Source: Aspidiotus rigidus (taxonomy: Eukaryota > Arthropoda > Insecta > Hemiptera > Diaspididae). From it: 64,000 nucleotides of DNA. This document shows, one piece after another, positions 22,373 through 33,301 of this stretch (the stretch's first letter is position 1; each line of letters opens with the position of its first letter). The translations under genes and the position numbers were made by a program. The notes under the pieces are model-generated. The model saw only the letters and a list, made by a program, of their open reading frames with translations, did no database searches and was not told where the DNA came from. The DNA lies in contig JAVHKY010000062.1 in the NCBI GenBank assembly GCA_035079385.1, positions 310,001 to 374,000 of the forward strand. Direction: 5' to 3'.

Positions 22373-23351
22373 ATTTTTACAAGTATTCGTGTTGAAGCGT
22401 AAAAGTGAGACAGCTGAAATGCTACATCAGGCGTACACCGAAATTCGAGCTCATTATCCAACTCCAGGACAATTTCATCGTTTGAGAACTGATCGTGGAG
22501 GAGAATTTGACAATAAAACCGTGTTGGAGATTTTATCTAAGTATGGAGCAAAACCAGAGTTTGCTGAAACCGACGTTCACAAACATTCTGGTACGTCAGA
22601 ACGCGTGAATAGAACACTGGAAGAACGTATTCGCTCTCTCCTTTTTGATTCTGGTTTTCCTACGTATCTGTGGGGACAGATTTGTGATACAGCCTGCTGG
22701 CTTTATAATCGTACTCCGCACTCTTCTATCGATTTCTTAACACCTTACGAAGTATTTTATGGTAAAGTTCCTGATTTATCTCAACTTCGTGTTATTGGCT
22801 CTGAATGTCAGGTTTATGTTCGTAATATTCCTCGAGGCCATAAATGGTATGTTCGTACTGACCCTAAGTATTTGATTGGTTATACTTCTACTGGATATCG
22901 TGTGTACGATCCCAAATCTCAGATTACAACGGAAGAATGTATTCTATCGATAAACGAAAATATAATGTTTGGAGATGCTCATACACCTTTGGCTGAAGAT
23001 CGTGTTCTTGAGTTCCCTAATAAAAATTCTACAGTAGATAGTGTTATTCCAATGGGAGGGGGTAGCCCCGTGCTAACCTCTGTTAGGAATATTTCGAATG
23101 GTTCCTCTGGCAAACAACCAAGTGAGAATAAAGAGCATATTTCTACTTCTAACTCTACCACTGCGTCTTCGCTCGCTGTTACAACAGAATTTGATTTAGA
23201 TGATGAAGTTTTTTCTCAAACATTGGAAATTGATGATGATTGGTCTGACGGTGACGAAAGTAGTTCAGCAAATATTGCCGTGAATGTAACGAAAATTCCT
23301 GACACGTCTTTTTCGAACTTTGGTCAATTTGATAGAGTATTACACCAATGA
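22330..23351 (+). pseudogene. Copia-1 integrase core (shifted frame)
   Basis: It continues from the previous fragment in another frame: LDDYSRF, LRTDRGGEF (second catalytic Asp), then SGTSERVNRTLEE (catalytic Glu region) and the conserved YEVFYGKVPDLSQLRVIG block that ends copia integrases. A Ser/Asp/Glu-rich spacer leads to a stop at 23351, where the RT frame takes over. The integrase DDE triad is present across the two fragments, but no single protein could be made. Confidence 0.85.
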
Positions 23352-24194
23352 GATTTTACCTCTAACTTTTATTGAAGCTACAACAGGAGCACAAGCGCAG
23401 AGATGGCAAGGCCCTATCAATAAAGAATTGCAAGCAATGCGTGATTATGATGTTTTTGAGATTGTACCAAGGAAACCAAGTATGAAAGTTGTACCTGTTA
23501 AATGGGTTTTCTCAATTAAATCGGATGGAACTCCTAAAGCTCGTTTAGTGGCTGTTGGTTGCCGTGATACTGAGACTTATAAGAAAGAAGATACAGCGTC
23601 GCCCACTCCCAATAGTGTATGTGTAAAGTGGGTTCTAGCTATAGCAGTGCAAAATAGATGGGAAATTCAACAACTTGATGTAGATTACGCTTTCTTAAAC
23701 GGTATGATTGATCGTGAGAAGTACATCTCAATACCACAAGGTTTTACTGCTGACAGAAAGACACATGTTGGAAAATTGAATCGTTCTCTGTATGGTTTAT
23801 CTGTAGCGCCGACCTGTTGGAATCGTACAATCGATAGTTTTCTAAAATCAAGCGGCTTTGTTGCTTCTCCTCGTGAACCTTGTGTTTATGCTTTAAAAGA
23901 TAATGGAATCGTGAAAGTCTACTTCTCATACACGTTGATGATATTTTACTGACAGGCGATAATTCGTCAATACTTGATCGTATAATTAAACAACTCCAAT
24001 CTCGTTTTTGTATGAAAATTCTAGGTTTCCCTAATCGATTTCTTGGTATTCAATTCCTTCGTTCACCTGATAACTCTCTCATTCTTCATCAAGAAGAGTA
24101 CACTCGCTCTATTATAGATCAATATAAAGTCAAGAATTGTTCGTTCGAATCGTATCCCATACCTCCTTTTTCTCAGCATAAAGTGAAACCTAAT
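23330..24194 (+). pseudogene. Copia-1 reverse transcriptase, frameshifted and cut by Copia-2
   Basis: It carries the copia RT signature: VKWVFSIKSDGTPKARLVAV, then QQLDVDYAFLNG (first catalytic Asp), LNRSLYGL and, after a frameshift near 23930, VDDILLTG (the YVDD-box Asp pair). It continues through FLGIQFLRS to 24194. There the 5-bp target CTAAT (24190-24194) marks the Copia-2 insertion. The remaining part resumes at 28707. Confidence 0.85.
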
Positions 24195-24402
24195 TGATGA
24201 AATAACGACTACAATCTCTACATTTTCAGATATTTTATTCATGCGTGAAGAGACAAACTCATAAACTAATAGAGACAATTTCTCCTAACTACGATGTACA
24301 TCGAAAAGCTCATAAACGTGGTTAGTCTCATCAATAATCTACCACAATAAAAATAGCTAGAAATTATCGCACCAGTGTTACCACACTATTACAATTTCAA
24401 CA
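24195..24402 (-). repeat. Copia-2 3' LTR
   Basis: 208 bases, TGTTGAAATTG...TTTCATCA on the minus strand. It differs from the partner at 28499-28706 at two positions, near 24229 and 24243. Confidence 0.95.
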
Positions 24403-24500
24403 CCCCCCTTTGCGATAATCCAGAAAAGAAAAATAAAGATACAAATAAAAAAAAGAAAGACAAAACATTTGCAAAAGGGTAAACCAACAAACAAGAGAAA

Positions 24501-27500
24501 TTAAAGTATCATTAAGGAGCTGCGATGCTTTTCAAACATATTTCGTCCTAACGATTTGGTAAAAATATCTGCAATATTTTCCTTGGTATCAATTTTTACA
24601 ACGGACAATTCATTTACCATAACTAAATCGTGTACAAAGTGTAGCGCAACATCAACGTTTTTCGACCTTTTGATGAAGTTCCCATTTTTGGCTAAAGCTA
24701 TAGCACCTGAATTATCTTCGTAGATTCCAACGTTCATTAACTGTTCTTCTTTAGAGAGTCCCAAATCTTGAAGGATGCCTTTCAAAAACATAACTTCTTC
24801 AGCTACGGTTGCTAGGGCACAATATTCGGCATGCGTTGACGCTCTTGTTACAGACTTCTGCTTCACCGACTTCCACATAACAGCGTTACCATATACTCTT
24901 ATAATGAAGCCTGTTGTCGATTTACAGTCGACATCTCCGGCCCAATCCGAATCCACATAAGCTTCTAGAACGTTTTTTACATGACATTTGTAGTACAGAC
25001 AATAATTTCTCGAATGATACAAATATATCAAGATACGTAAAGCAGTACGAAAATGCGTTGAAGTACTGCAGTTTTGAAATCTGCTTAGGTAATTTACTGA
25101 GTAGGACACATCTGGTCGTGTGTTCTGACTTATATATAGCAATGCACCGATTAAATTTCTGTAGTTACAACTTTCATTAGATTCGCCTTTGATCATCTTC
25201 AAATTCATTTCCATCGGTGTGTACTTTACCTTACAATTTGTTACCTTATATTTCAAGGCTAAATTTTCAATATATTGTTTTTGGCTTAAGGCCATTACAT
25301 TATTCTTTTGATTGTACGATATTGTCATGCCTAAATAGGATTTTACTCTACCCAAGTCTGTCATTTTAAACCTCCTATGGAATTTACTTTTAATCTCATT
25401 AATATCAGACTCCTTTGCACCACTGATGATAATGTCATCAACAAAAATTAAGCAAAATAGTTTTCTTTTTACGTTAGTGTATAAACATAAATCATACTTG
25501 CTACGTTCAAAGCCTAGACTAACAATAAAATCACTAAAACATTGAAACCAATTTCTAGGACTTTCCTTCAAACCATATAAAGAACGTTTTAATCTGTAGA
25601 CTTTGTTTTTCTCTTTAACACAGCCTCTAGGCTGTTCAACATACACTTCCAACTTTACGTAACTGTTTAAAAATGCAGTATGCACGTCCATCTGATGAAT
25701 AAAATACTTAGCTTTACAACTAACAGCTAACAATGTCTTAAGAGTTACCATTTTTGCTACTGGGGCATAAACATCGTCGATTATATCACTTTGTTCAAAT
25801 CCCCTTACACATAAACGAGCCTTGTATGCGTTTTCTTTCTTTCGATAAACCCACTTGGTACTCAGAACTTCTTTATCTCTTGGCCGATCAACTAGAGTCC
25901 ATGTATCTGCTTCGTTTAATGAATCAAACTCTTTCTTCATTGCCTTACGCCAACTTTCACCATCATTGCATTCAACAGCTTCTTCGTAATTTTCTGGGGT
26001 TCCAATTTTTGCAAAATTGGCATACAGAACGTAATCATCATGCCATCTTGGCTTAGTAGTAACTCGTTTCGATCGTTTGAGTTTTGTTTCCTCTTCATCT
26101 TCATCTATTTGCGTGATAACATGACCAGAATCAGGTTCTATGAACTGAACATTTCGATAAACCTTGACGTTTCCATTGATAAGAACTTTGTATCCAACTT
26201 CTGAATATCCAACCAACTTTCCTTTGACCGATTTATCATCTTGAGTTGTTCTCTTTTCATCGGGTATTCTTACGAACACATTTGACCCATACATTCTCAA
26301 ATTTTTAGCGCTTGGTTTTCGACCCATAAATATTTCAAACGGTGTTTTGCATTCCCTGGTTGAACGGTTTAATAAACGATTTCCAATATAGCAAGCAGTA
26401 TCCACCAGTTCTGGCCAATATTTTCTTTCCAATTTTGATTCCTTTCGTAGACATCGAACTCGATCCATAACAGTTCTGTTGTAACGTTCTGCAACACCAC
26501 ATAACTCATGGTCATAAGCTGGACATGTCACAATTCGAAATCCTTGACTTTTTGCAGCTTGATAGAAACTTTCATTTAAATATTCTAAACCATTATCGCA
26601 ACGCAATTCCTGTAACGGGCAGTTTACAAGATTTTTAACTAGGTTATAATATTCCTGGAATTTTTCAAATACATCAGACTTATTTTTGATACAATAAACT
26701 TTGGCAACTCTAGAGTAGTCGTCAATGAATGAGACAAAATATTTTTCGCGCTTATAACTTTCACAATCCATGAATTTTACATCAGTATGAACAATTTGTC
26801 CTGGACAGGTTGCACGTCTACGTTCGCTTTTAAAAGGTAATCTCGAAAGTTTCGATTCAATACAAATTTCGCACTGCATAAATTCGTTTTCTAAATTTTT
26901 GGGCAAATCGTCCAAATAACCATGTTTGCACATTAAATTAAGGTCCCGAAAATTAACATGACCCAGTACTCTGTGATAATACTCTTTTTTTGATAAATTA
27001 CTCTTAACAAAGTTTGTTGAAATGACTGGATCATTTTTGATCACTTTACATTTGATGGGATATAAACGATTAATCTTTTTTGTACGAAAAAGTAGCTCAT
27101 TTTTAATATTGAAAACTTCGACAAAATCTCCGGCAAAGTTTACAAACATACCAGCTGAAGTGATAGCTGAGATACTCAGTAAGTTTTTATTGTAATTCGG
27201 AACATAAAAAACATTCTTTACGTTAACCATGTGTTCACGCCCATTGCAATAAAATTTACACATTATTTTTCCCACTTTTGTGGCCTGCAAGACAGCATCG
27301 TTACCTAGGTTTACTTCTATTGAGCCTTTCAAATTAACGGATTCATAAAAATATTTATCATCAACAATTATGTGATCAGTATCACCGCTGTCTAACAGCC
27401 ATTCGATTTCATCACTTTCTAACATATTACATTGATCTTCAAGTTTACAATTATTTACATTCACATGAAAAGTATCAATGTTACTGTTCGATGACGATCC

Positions 27501-28370
27501 TTGATAGTTGTTTCTGTCCATGTTCTGCTGATTTCTTTGACCAAAATATCCTCGATTGTTTCGCCAGTTACCTCGACCGCGCGTATTTCCTCTATTACCA
27601 TGCGACCAGTTTGAGTTGAAATTTCCGCGATGGTTTCCTCGATTTCCTCTAAAATTACGTCCGCGACCTCGTCCTCTGTTCGCGTTTGACTCCGGGCATT
27701 CCCGGCGCACATGTCCTGGCTTATTACAAGCAAAACAAACAATACTAGTGGAGACTTTAAAGGCAGTCAACATATCATTATTACTTGGCTTCTCCTTTTC
27801 TACTTTTCGCTTTTGCTCTTCTCTGAGCAGTAACTTTTCACGAACATAATCAGCAGTTTTTGACTCTTCCGGCATCATGTCTATCGAATCTATTATATTC
27901 TGCATCGAGTCAGGTAATGTTCCGAGCAGATAATACATTTCTCGTTTATCATCGATTTCCGCACCTGCACACGTCAATTCAAGAACTATTCTATTAAACT
28001 TCTCAAAGAACTCACTGATGTTCTCGTTCTCATCGTATTTCAAGTTTCCCATTCGTCTTTGGAGTAACACAATTTTCGCATCCGATTTTTTGGCATAGAT
28101 ACTATCCAATTTATCCATCATTTGTTTTGGAGAATTGCACTTACGAATATCGTCGCAATTGCTGAGTGCCATAGATATAAGATACTTAGCCTTGGTCACG
28201 GCAGTTTCCCACGTTTTATCTTCGATGCCGTTTGGTTTCACTTCCTGCTCCACAGCTATTTTACATTTTTTGTACTCCAATAATAACATAAATTGAAATC
28301 GCCAATTGTCATACTTGACTTTTCCGACCGTAAACTTGGGAATGATCGTTTCTTTATCTACGTCTGCCAA
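24501..28370 (-). CDS. Copia-2 gag-pol polyprotein (about 1289 codons)
   Basis: Single open frame. Order: UBN2-type gag (about residues 1-190), zinc knuckle CFACNKPGHVRREC (about 213-226), a Gly/Arg/Asn-rich RNA-binding stretch, protease with WLLDSGDTDHI (about 329-339), pre-integrase zinc region (HRVLGH...CEIC), integrase (HTDVKF, LRCDNGLEY, GVAERYNRT), RT (QMDVHTAFLN, FVDDIII) and RNase H (YVDSDWAGDVDCKSTTG, ATVAEEVMFLKG, IYEDNSGAI). All catalytic motifs look intact. The codon in the usual start position is TTG (28368-28370); the next in-frame ATG is at about residue 29, and no in-frame ATG lies between the upstream stop and 28370. The start may therefore be mutated or non-AUG. Otherwise it could be active. 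Confidence 0.9.
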   Translation of the reverse strand: MADVDKETIIPKFTVGKVKYDNWRFQFMLLLEYKKCKIAVEQEVKPNGIEDKTWETAVTKAKYLISMALSNCDDIRKCNSPKQMMDKLDSIYAKKSDAKIVLLQRRMGNLKYDENENISEFFEKFNRIVLELTCAGAEIDDKREMYYLLGTLPDSMQNIIDSIDMMPEESKTADYVREKLLLREEQKRKVEKEKPSNNDMLTAFKVSTSIVCFACNKPGHVRRECPESNANRGRGRGRNFRGNRGNHRGNFNSNWSHGNRGNTRGRGNWRNNRGYFGQRNQQNMDRNNYQGSSSNSNIDTFHVNVNNCKLEDQCNMLESDEIEWLLDSGDTDHIIVDDKYFYESVNLKGSIEVNLGNDAVLQATKVGKIMCKFYCNGREHMVNVKNVFYVPNYNKNLLSISAITSAGMFVNFAGDFVEVFNIKNELLFRTKKINRLYPIKCKVIKNDPVISTNFVKSNLSKKEYYHRVLGHVNFRDLNLMCKHGYLDDLPKNLENEFMQCEICIESKLSRLPFKSERRRATCPGQIVHTDVKFMDCESYKREKYFVSFIDDYSRVAKVYCIKNKSDVFEKFQEYYNLVKNLVNCPLQELRCDNGLEYLNESFYQAAKSQGFRIVTCPAYDHELCGVAERYNRTVMDRVRCLRKESKLERKYWPELVDTACYIGNRLLNRSTRECKTPFEIFMGRKPSAKNLRMYGSNVFVRIPDEKRTTQDDKSVKGKLVGYSEVGYKVLINGNVKVYRNVQFIEPDSGHVITQIDEDEEETKLKRSKRVTTKPRWHDDYVLYANFAKIGTPENYEEAVECNDGESWRKAMKKEFDSLNEADTWTLVDRPRDKEVLSTKWVYRKKENAYKARLCVRGFEQSDIIDDVYAPVAKMVTLKTLLAVSCKAKYFIHQMDVHTAFLNSYVKLEVYVEQPRGCVKEKNKVYRLKRSLYGLKESPRNWFQCFSDFIVSLGFERSKYDLCLYTNVKRKLFCLIFVDDIIISGAKESDINEIKSKFHRRFKMTDLGRVKSYLGMTISYNQKNNVMALSQKQYIENLALKYKVTNCKVKYTPMEMNLKMIKGESNESCNYRNLIGALLYISQNTRPDVSYSVNYLSRFQNCSTSTHFRTALRILIYLYHSRNYCLYYKCHVKNVLEAYVDSDWAGDVDCKSTTGFIIRVYGNAVMWKSVKQKSVTRASTHAEYCALATVAEEVMFLKGILQDLGLSKEEQLMNVGIYEDNSGAIALAKNGNFIKRSKNVDVALHFVHDLVMVNELSVVKIDTKENIADIFTKSLGRNMFEKHRSSLMIL

Positions 28371-28498
28371 TGCCGTGATTTTAGAGACAAAGGAATCCTT
28401 AGGAGTACAACGTGCCGACTTGAATATAGATTTTCGCGTTTACCATATTTGACCGTGACAGACCAGATATCCATTAATCGAACCACGATTTGCTATCA

Positions 28499-28706
28499 TG
28501 ATGAAATAACGACTACAATCTCTACATTTTCTGATATTTTATTCACGCGTGAAGAGACAAACTCATAAACTAATAGAGACAATTTCTCCTAACTACGATG
28601 TACATCGAAAAGCTCATAAACGTGGTTAGTCTCATCAATAATCTACCACAATAAAAATAGCTAGAAATTATCGCACCAGTGTTACCACACTATTACAATT
28701 TCAACA
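28499..28706 (-). repeat. Copia-2 5' LTR
   Basis: Partner of 24195-24402. The presumed primer-binding region lies directly inside it, at about 28480-28498 on the minus strand; I could not assign the tRNA. Confidence 0.95.
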
Positions 28707-29394
28707 CTAATGAAGTTGTTCGTTCTTTTCCGTATCGAAAAGCCATAGGCTCTCTTCTGTATTTATCTAATACGACACGAATTGATATTGCATTTACTGT
28801 TGGATTTTTAGCCCGTTTTCAATCGAATCCACAACCAATACATTACAAACTCATGGCACACATTTTCCGGTATTTATGTGGAACGACTACCTACGGTTTG
28901 AAATTTAGCCCCTCAACTTCGAAAATTAGAGAGTATGAAACTTTTGTTGATGCTGATTTTGGAGCTGACATTTCTCGTATTTCTACGACTGGCTACTTAA
29001 TTAAATATTCGAATAATATAATTTCCTGGGCTTCTCGTCTGCAGTCTAGTATTTCTGAAAGCTCTGCGGAAGCAGAACTCCGAGCGGTTAATGATGCGTC
29101 TCACGCTGTATTATTTCTTCTGAGACTTGAAAAAGAACTGTTTGGCGATGTAAAATTACCAGTAACGTTCTACGAAGATAATCGTGCAACTTTTCGTAAT
29201 TGTGTATCTAAAGTGAGTAGAAGTCGCCTTAAATTTGTTGAAATAAACCTATACAAACCCTCGGAATACATTAAGAAAAATATCTTTCGTATGGATCTAA
29301 TTGGTAGGTACTCGTGAACAACTTGCTGATATTTTAACTAAACCAGTTACACCTGAGATTTTCGTTAAGATTCGTGATCAATTAGTGATTGAAT
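28707..29394 (+). pseudogene. Copia-1 RT end and RNase H
   Basis: It resumes the Copia-1 pol frame after the Copia-2 target duplication: YRKAIGSLLYLSNTTRIDIA, then FVDADFGADISRISTTGYLI (RNase H, with FG where WAG is usual), SESSAEAELRAV and FYEDNRATFRN. A frameshift near 29300 moves into REQLADILTKPV and the frame ends about 29394, the normal C-terminus of copia polyproteins. Catalytic Asp/Glu positions are mostly kept. Confidence 0.85.
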
Positions 29395-30134
29395 GAAGAT
29401 CGTAATATTTCAACTTTACTAATTATTATTATCCACGATCATTTGTGTTCCAGATGAGCAAAGTATTACTGACGTGATTTTCGAATCTAAGCTCAAGTTT
29501 CATTTTCTTTGCCATATATTCCTGAGTACTTGAGTTAATCGTATTATGACAACTATCGTTATTTCGACATTATTTCGTTCATTATTTCTTATATATATAT
29601 ATATAAGTTTAATATTATTATTTTTTTTTTTTTCCGTTCGTTTATACACGGAATTATGATTTTTCGGAAAGTTATTCGTATTATTTTCTACTCAATCGAT
29701 TAACTCAAACGTCTACGCTATATAAATAATATGTAAGTTTTTCCGTGGGATAACCACAGTTTTCGTTTCTACAGAAATTATTTCTTTATCTCAATCTATT
29801 AAAGAGAATAATATCTTGAATTTTTCTTTGTTTACTTATGTATCGAGGATCGTTTGTAGACTATCGTTTGTCGAGTATCGTAACACCAGTTCTTATTCGT
29901 ATGAACTGTAGACAATTTTCTGTTTGTCTTGCCTTTTCTTACTCGTATGAAAAGCTTGGCATGTTCATCGTACCCTACTGCAATCTTTTCTTATTCGTAT
30001 GAAAAGATGTAGAACAAACGTATACAAAGTTTCAAATCGTGTAGCGAATTATAGACTTTATCGATCACTCGGAATCTTACTCGTATGATTTGATTTTGAG
30101 AATAGTAAACTCCTCTCGTTCCTGTGGGAGGGGG
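29395..30134 (+). other. Copia-1 3' untranslated region with polypurine tract
   Basis: Non-coding and AT-rich, with a short (AT)n at about 29590-29606. The motif TCTTAYTCGTATGA occurs four times (29891, 29937, 29989, 30075). It ends in the polypurine tract GTGGGAGGGGG (about 30124-30134), directly before the TG of the 3' LTR, as expected for plus-strand priming. Confidence 0.75.
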
Positions 30135-30821
30135 TGTTGACGTTAGCGCCCTCTGTGCGCCTACTATTGATCACAGTCACGCTATCCGTATACCAACACG
30201 GTGTAGTCCGGAAGCCTAATACCTACCATGCTTAGGTAGGGATGTCTTCGTTGTCTCGTGGTTATTCGGTATGCTTCTCCTTATACGTTACAAAGTCATA
30301 TAGAAAAACCAAGTTAGTTCACGAGGCATTTAACCAACGTTATTCTTTACACATGAAGTTAATTGATCGCGGTAGGCGCGCATGGTGCATAGATGTCCAG
30401 TTTTCACACAGCGTATATGGACGATTTTCAAATTTTATTGATTTACTCGAAAAATATTGATTTTTACGCAAAGTTGAAGAGAAGTAAACTTAATCCTCTT
30501 GTAATTTTCTATCGATTGATGTGAAGAAAAAAATTTTATCACAAAAAAATTTGAAACCACCCACGTCTGATAGAAAATTACAAGAGGAATAATTTTTGTT
30601 CTCTTCAATTTTTATGAAAGTTGATAGTTTTGGAAATAACGGGAAAAATTAAACATCAGCCCATAAGAGCCTATAGTGAAGTAGGACATAAGTAATATGC
30701 TAACGCTGTTGCACAGCGGAAGACCTGTGAACGTAGTGCGTGAACTAACTTGGTTTTTCTATATGACTTTAATACGTTAACAACGTACGGACTTCAGAAT
30801 ATATCGTGAACGGTATCGACA
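30135..30821 (+). repeat. Copia-1 3' LTR, enlarged by a MITE
   Basis: Starts TGTTGACG after the polypurine tract and ends GACA before the target duplication GTTTA. It is 687 bp against about 172 bp for the 5' LTR without its Helitrons; the difference is the insertion at about 30260-30780. Confidence 0.85.
30282..30780. mobile_element. MITE in the Copia-1 3' LTR (about 500 bp)
   Basis: Terminal inverted repeats of about 40 bases (AAGTCATATAGAAAAACCAA near 30292 and its complement ending near 30770). An inner inverted repeat built on TCTTGTAATTTTCTATC lies at about 30497-30515 and 30568-30590. It is absent from the 5' LTR. The exact target duplication is unclear because the flanks also differ. 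The 72-residue frame at 30242 is not a gene. Confidence 0.65.
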
Positions 30822-30826
30822 GTTTA

Positions 30827-31040
30827 TACATTAATTTCAAGAGAATTGATTACTGAAAGAAATAATCCTAATAATGAAGTATTGAGTCATCTACTACGAC
30901 TAATTGGAAATCTCGATTCTTATGATCAAATACATTGAACGTAAAATCGTCACCACGGTATAATATCACCAAGAAATTAAAGCGAGTGCGGCAAGAGAGG
31001 AAGGCGATTCTAGCGCTACCAAACATAGGTTACAAAAGAT
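30827..31040. other. short host spacer, nothing seen
   Basis: Unique-looking sequence between Copia-1 and the ISL2EU-like element. It continues, across that element's TA-rich target, into 35662 onward. Confidence 0.4.
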
Positions 31041-31317
31041 CGATTTTCCTTTGACGTCATATAGCAGGCAGCAGCTTCCAGAGCAGAAGCCAACGAACTG
31101 AATTACATGCAAATTCCCATAAGGATATAAGAGACCTCTGAAATTCGAAAATATTTCGAAAAAGGACGATTTGTTTAGAATAAAAAGTTTGTTTTCATAA
31201 AGACGAGACTTTTAGCTTTCTTTAGAGGTATTACACGTACAAATTGATGTCAGAAATCAAAAGTAGTCCGCCGTTTTATTAGACGTATGAACCGAAGACG
31301 CAGATGCATGCACTGAG
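31041..31317 (+). repeat. left terminal inverted repeat of the ISL2EU-like element
   Basis: 277 bases that pair with 35383-35659 with few mismatches. Both include TGACGTCATATAGCAGGCAG near the outer end and CCGAAGACGCAGAT near the inner end. Confidence 0.9.
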
Positions 31318-31573
31318 CTATGGGGAGAATCTAAATGTTAGAAGAAAGCGATTTCGATTTGTTCAATGAAAAGTTCATGATCGTCCTCAAATTTATTCTA
31401 CATAACTAGTGAATGTACTTCAACAAGATTTTCGATTAAGTTATTATTTAAAATGATAGTGCAGTTAAGTATTTGGTTACGTTATGCAGCAATAACTTAC
31501 AAGTGATAAGAGTACAAATTGTTGGAGTAATGAGAACTTGGTGTCAAATTTGTCGAACGAAAGGGATATCAAT

Positions 31574-33301
31574 ATGGTGCAATGTTTTGCTAGCGGCTGT
31601 AGTCATCGTTCTGACGAGAACGATACCACCGATACCAATTGTCAAGTAAATGTCAAGTTTCCAGTTCAGAAAAGTCGTCGAAATAAATGGATTTTGGCAG
31701 TACGGTGAGTTGGAGTTGATTCACTTCCCAGTAATTGAAATTACGCATTTGAACTCTCATTCATTTTTCAATTATTGTAGTCGTGCAGATGAAGAACCGC
31801 ATGATGAGAGTGTACTGTGCACTTGTCACTTCCCAGATGGGAACTTTAAAGCTACACCATCAATATTTCCGTGGAACAAATCGAAAAGTTTTCATGCATT
31901 TCAGTCGCCTGAGAAGAAGAAATATAAGAAACGGTAGATCGTCGTTCATCTTGCTTTTACGTAGTTATGACTAAATGAATACGTCTAATTATTAAGCTTT
32001 TTGTTTCTTATATCTCGTAGTGGAAAAACTGCGTTAGCTCCGTTAACACCAGCACCAAGTTCGTCAAGTCTGACTGATTCGCAATCGTGTTCTTTCAGCG
32101 AAAATTTGCTATCTGGTAATACAATACAATCATGATATCCTGATAGTTTGTACGTCATTTATCCAACTCATCATTACACTTTTCTTTCTTTATAGAGGGA
32201 AAATGGTCGTGTCCTGGTGTGTACGAGGCAGAACTGTATTTCAAGGATCGAGAAATCGAAGATTTGAAGAAGACAATCAAACAGCTGACAAAGCGGTCAT
32301 TTGGTTATCAACGAGTGACGACTGATGAATTATGCGAACACTTTACGGGCCTTGACCTAAATATGTTCAACTTGATTATAAATTTGTGTAAATTACTTCC
32401 TATAGAGTATTATAAGAGTAAGCCAGTTCGTGCAGTATCGTTTGAAGACCAAGTTTTATTGACACTCATGAAATTGAGACTGAATAGCTCGTACATCGAT
32501 CTGGGTGTAAGATTCGGAGTATCTTCTTCAACAGCTTTCAGAATAGTGTATGCAATTCTACCGCTTATACATCAGGTTGTGTACCATAGTATAATGGATA
32601 AAATTCCAGGTCAAAGGAAAAATAAAACCTCAATGCCATCTTCTTATCAAACATTCAGTAACTGCCGAATTGTAATAGACTGTACCGAAATGCAGTGCGA
32701 GATACCCAAGAGTATGCAGTGTCAGAAGATGACGTGGAGCGCTTATAAGAAGAAAAATACTAATAAAATACTCACTGCAGTCGCACCCAACGGTTCCATT
32801 ACCTTTTGTTCGAATGCTTACCCCGGCAGCACGTCAGATAAGGCAATTGTGAAACATTGTGGTATCCTAAACCATCTACAGCCTGGGGACTTGATATTAG
32901 CAGACAAAGGTTTTTTAATTTACGACTTGCTTCCTTCCGGTGTAGGCCTGAATATTCCTCCTTTCTTGGTGAATCCTCAGTTTACCGCTTCCGAAGTTAA
33001 AGAAACGAGAAATATTGCAAGGGCGCGTATCCACATTGAACGGGCTAACATTCGAATAAAAAGGTACCGCATAATGAGTTTCATCCCGAAATCACTGTTC
33101 TCGCGAATATCGATGGTGATACAGACTTGCGTTGGGCTTGTAAATTTCAAGAACCCTCTCATCAAAAGTATGACTCAAGATTTCCTTGTACAAGTATGCG
33201 AAAGTGATTCGGAATCGCACGGAGAAGAAACTGAAAGTAATGTTGCAGACGATTTCGATACGATAGACGAACTAGCGGACTTTTTAAATGACGACGATTA
33301 A
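31574..33301 (+). CDS. THAP-domain DDE transposase (4 exons, about 494 aa)
   Basis: Exons 31574-31704, 31781-31933, 32021-32115 and 32196-33301 join in phase across GT-AG introns. Exons 1-2 encode a THAP zinc finger: MVQCFASGC at the start, FPVQKSRRNKWILAVR, then CTCHFPDGNF and IFPWN, giving the C2CH pattern. Exon 4 adds a helix-turn-helix segment (VSFEDQVLLTLMKLRL, LGVRFGVSSSTAFRIV) and the DDE_Tnp_4 catalytic fold: RIVIDCTEM (Asp), GDLILADKGF (Asp) and HIERANIRIKRY (Glu). The protein would bind the inverted repeats through THAP and carry out cut-and-paste. The acidic tail has no named domain. No stop or frameshift is seen. Confidence 0.88.

Larger units (their letters stand above)
24195..28706 (-). 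mobile_element. Copia-2: young, full-length Ty1/copia element, antisense inside Copia-1
   Basis: 4512 bp, with 208-bp LTRs at 24195-24402 and 28499-28706 that I read as differing at only two positions. The target duplication CTAAT lies at 24190-24194 and 28707-28711. On the minus strand a polypurine tract (GCAAAGGGGGG) directly precedes the 3' LTR (plus-strand 24403 onward). One uninterrupted 1289-codon gag-pol frame spans the interior. The near-identity of the LTRs indicates recent insertion. Confidence 0.95.
15304..30821 (+). mobile_element. Copia-1: old Ty1/copia LTR retrotransposon, interrupted three times
   Basis: The element is bounded by TGTTGACG...GACA LTRs and a 5-bp target duplication, GTTTA, at 15299-15303 and 30822-30826. 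Gag-protease-integrase-RT-RNase H follow in Ty1/copia order on the plus strand, broken by several frameshifts. It has been hit by a Helitron dimer (in the 5' LTR), an antisense Copia-2 (between RT and RNase H) and a MITE (in the 3' LTR). Without the insertions it would be about 6 kb. The frameshifts and LTR differences show it is dead. Confidence 0.9.

Noticed and set aside
25754..27849. Plus-strand and other-frame ORFs inside Copia-2
   Set aside because: Shadows of the intact 1289-codon gag-pol frame.
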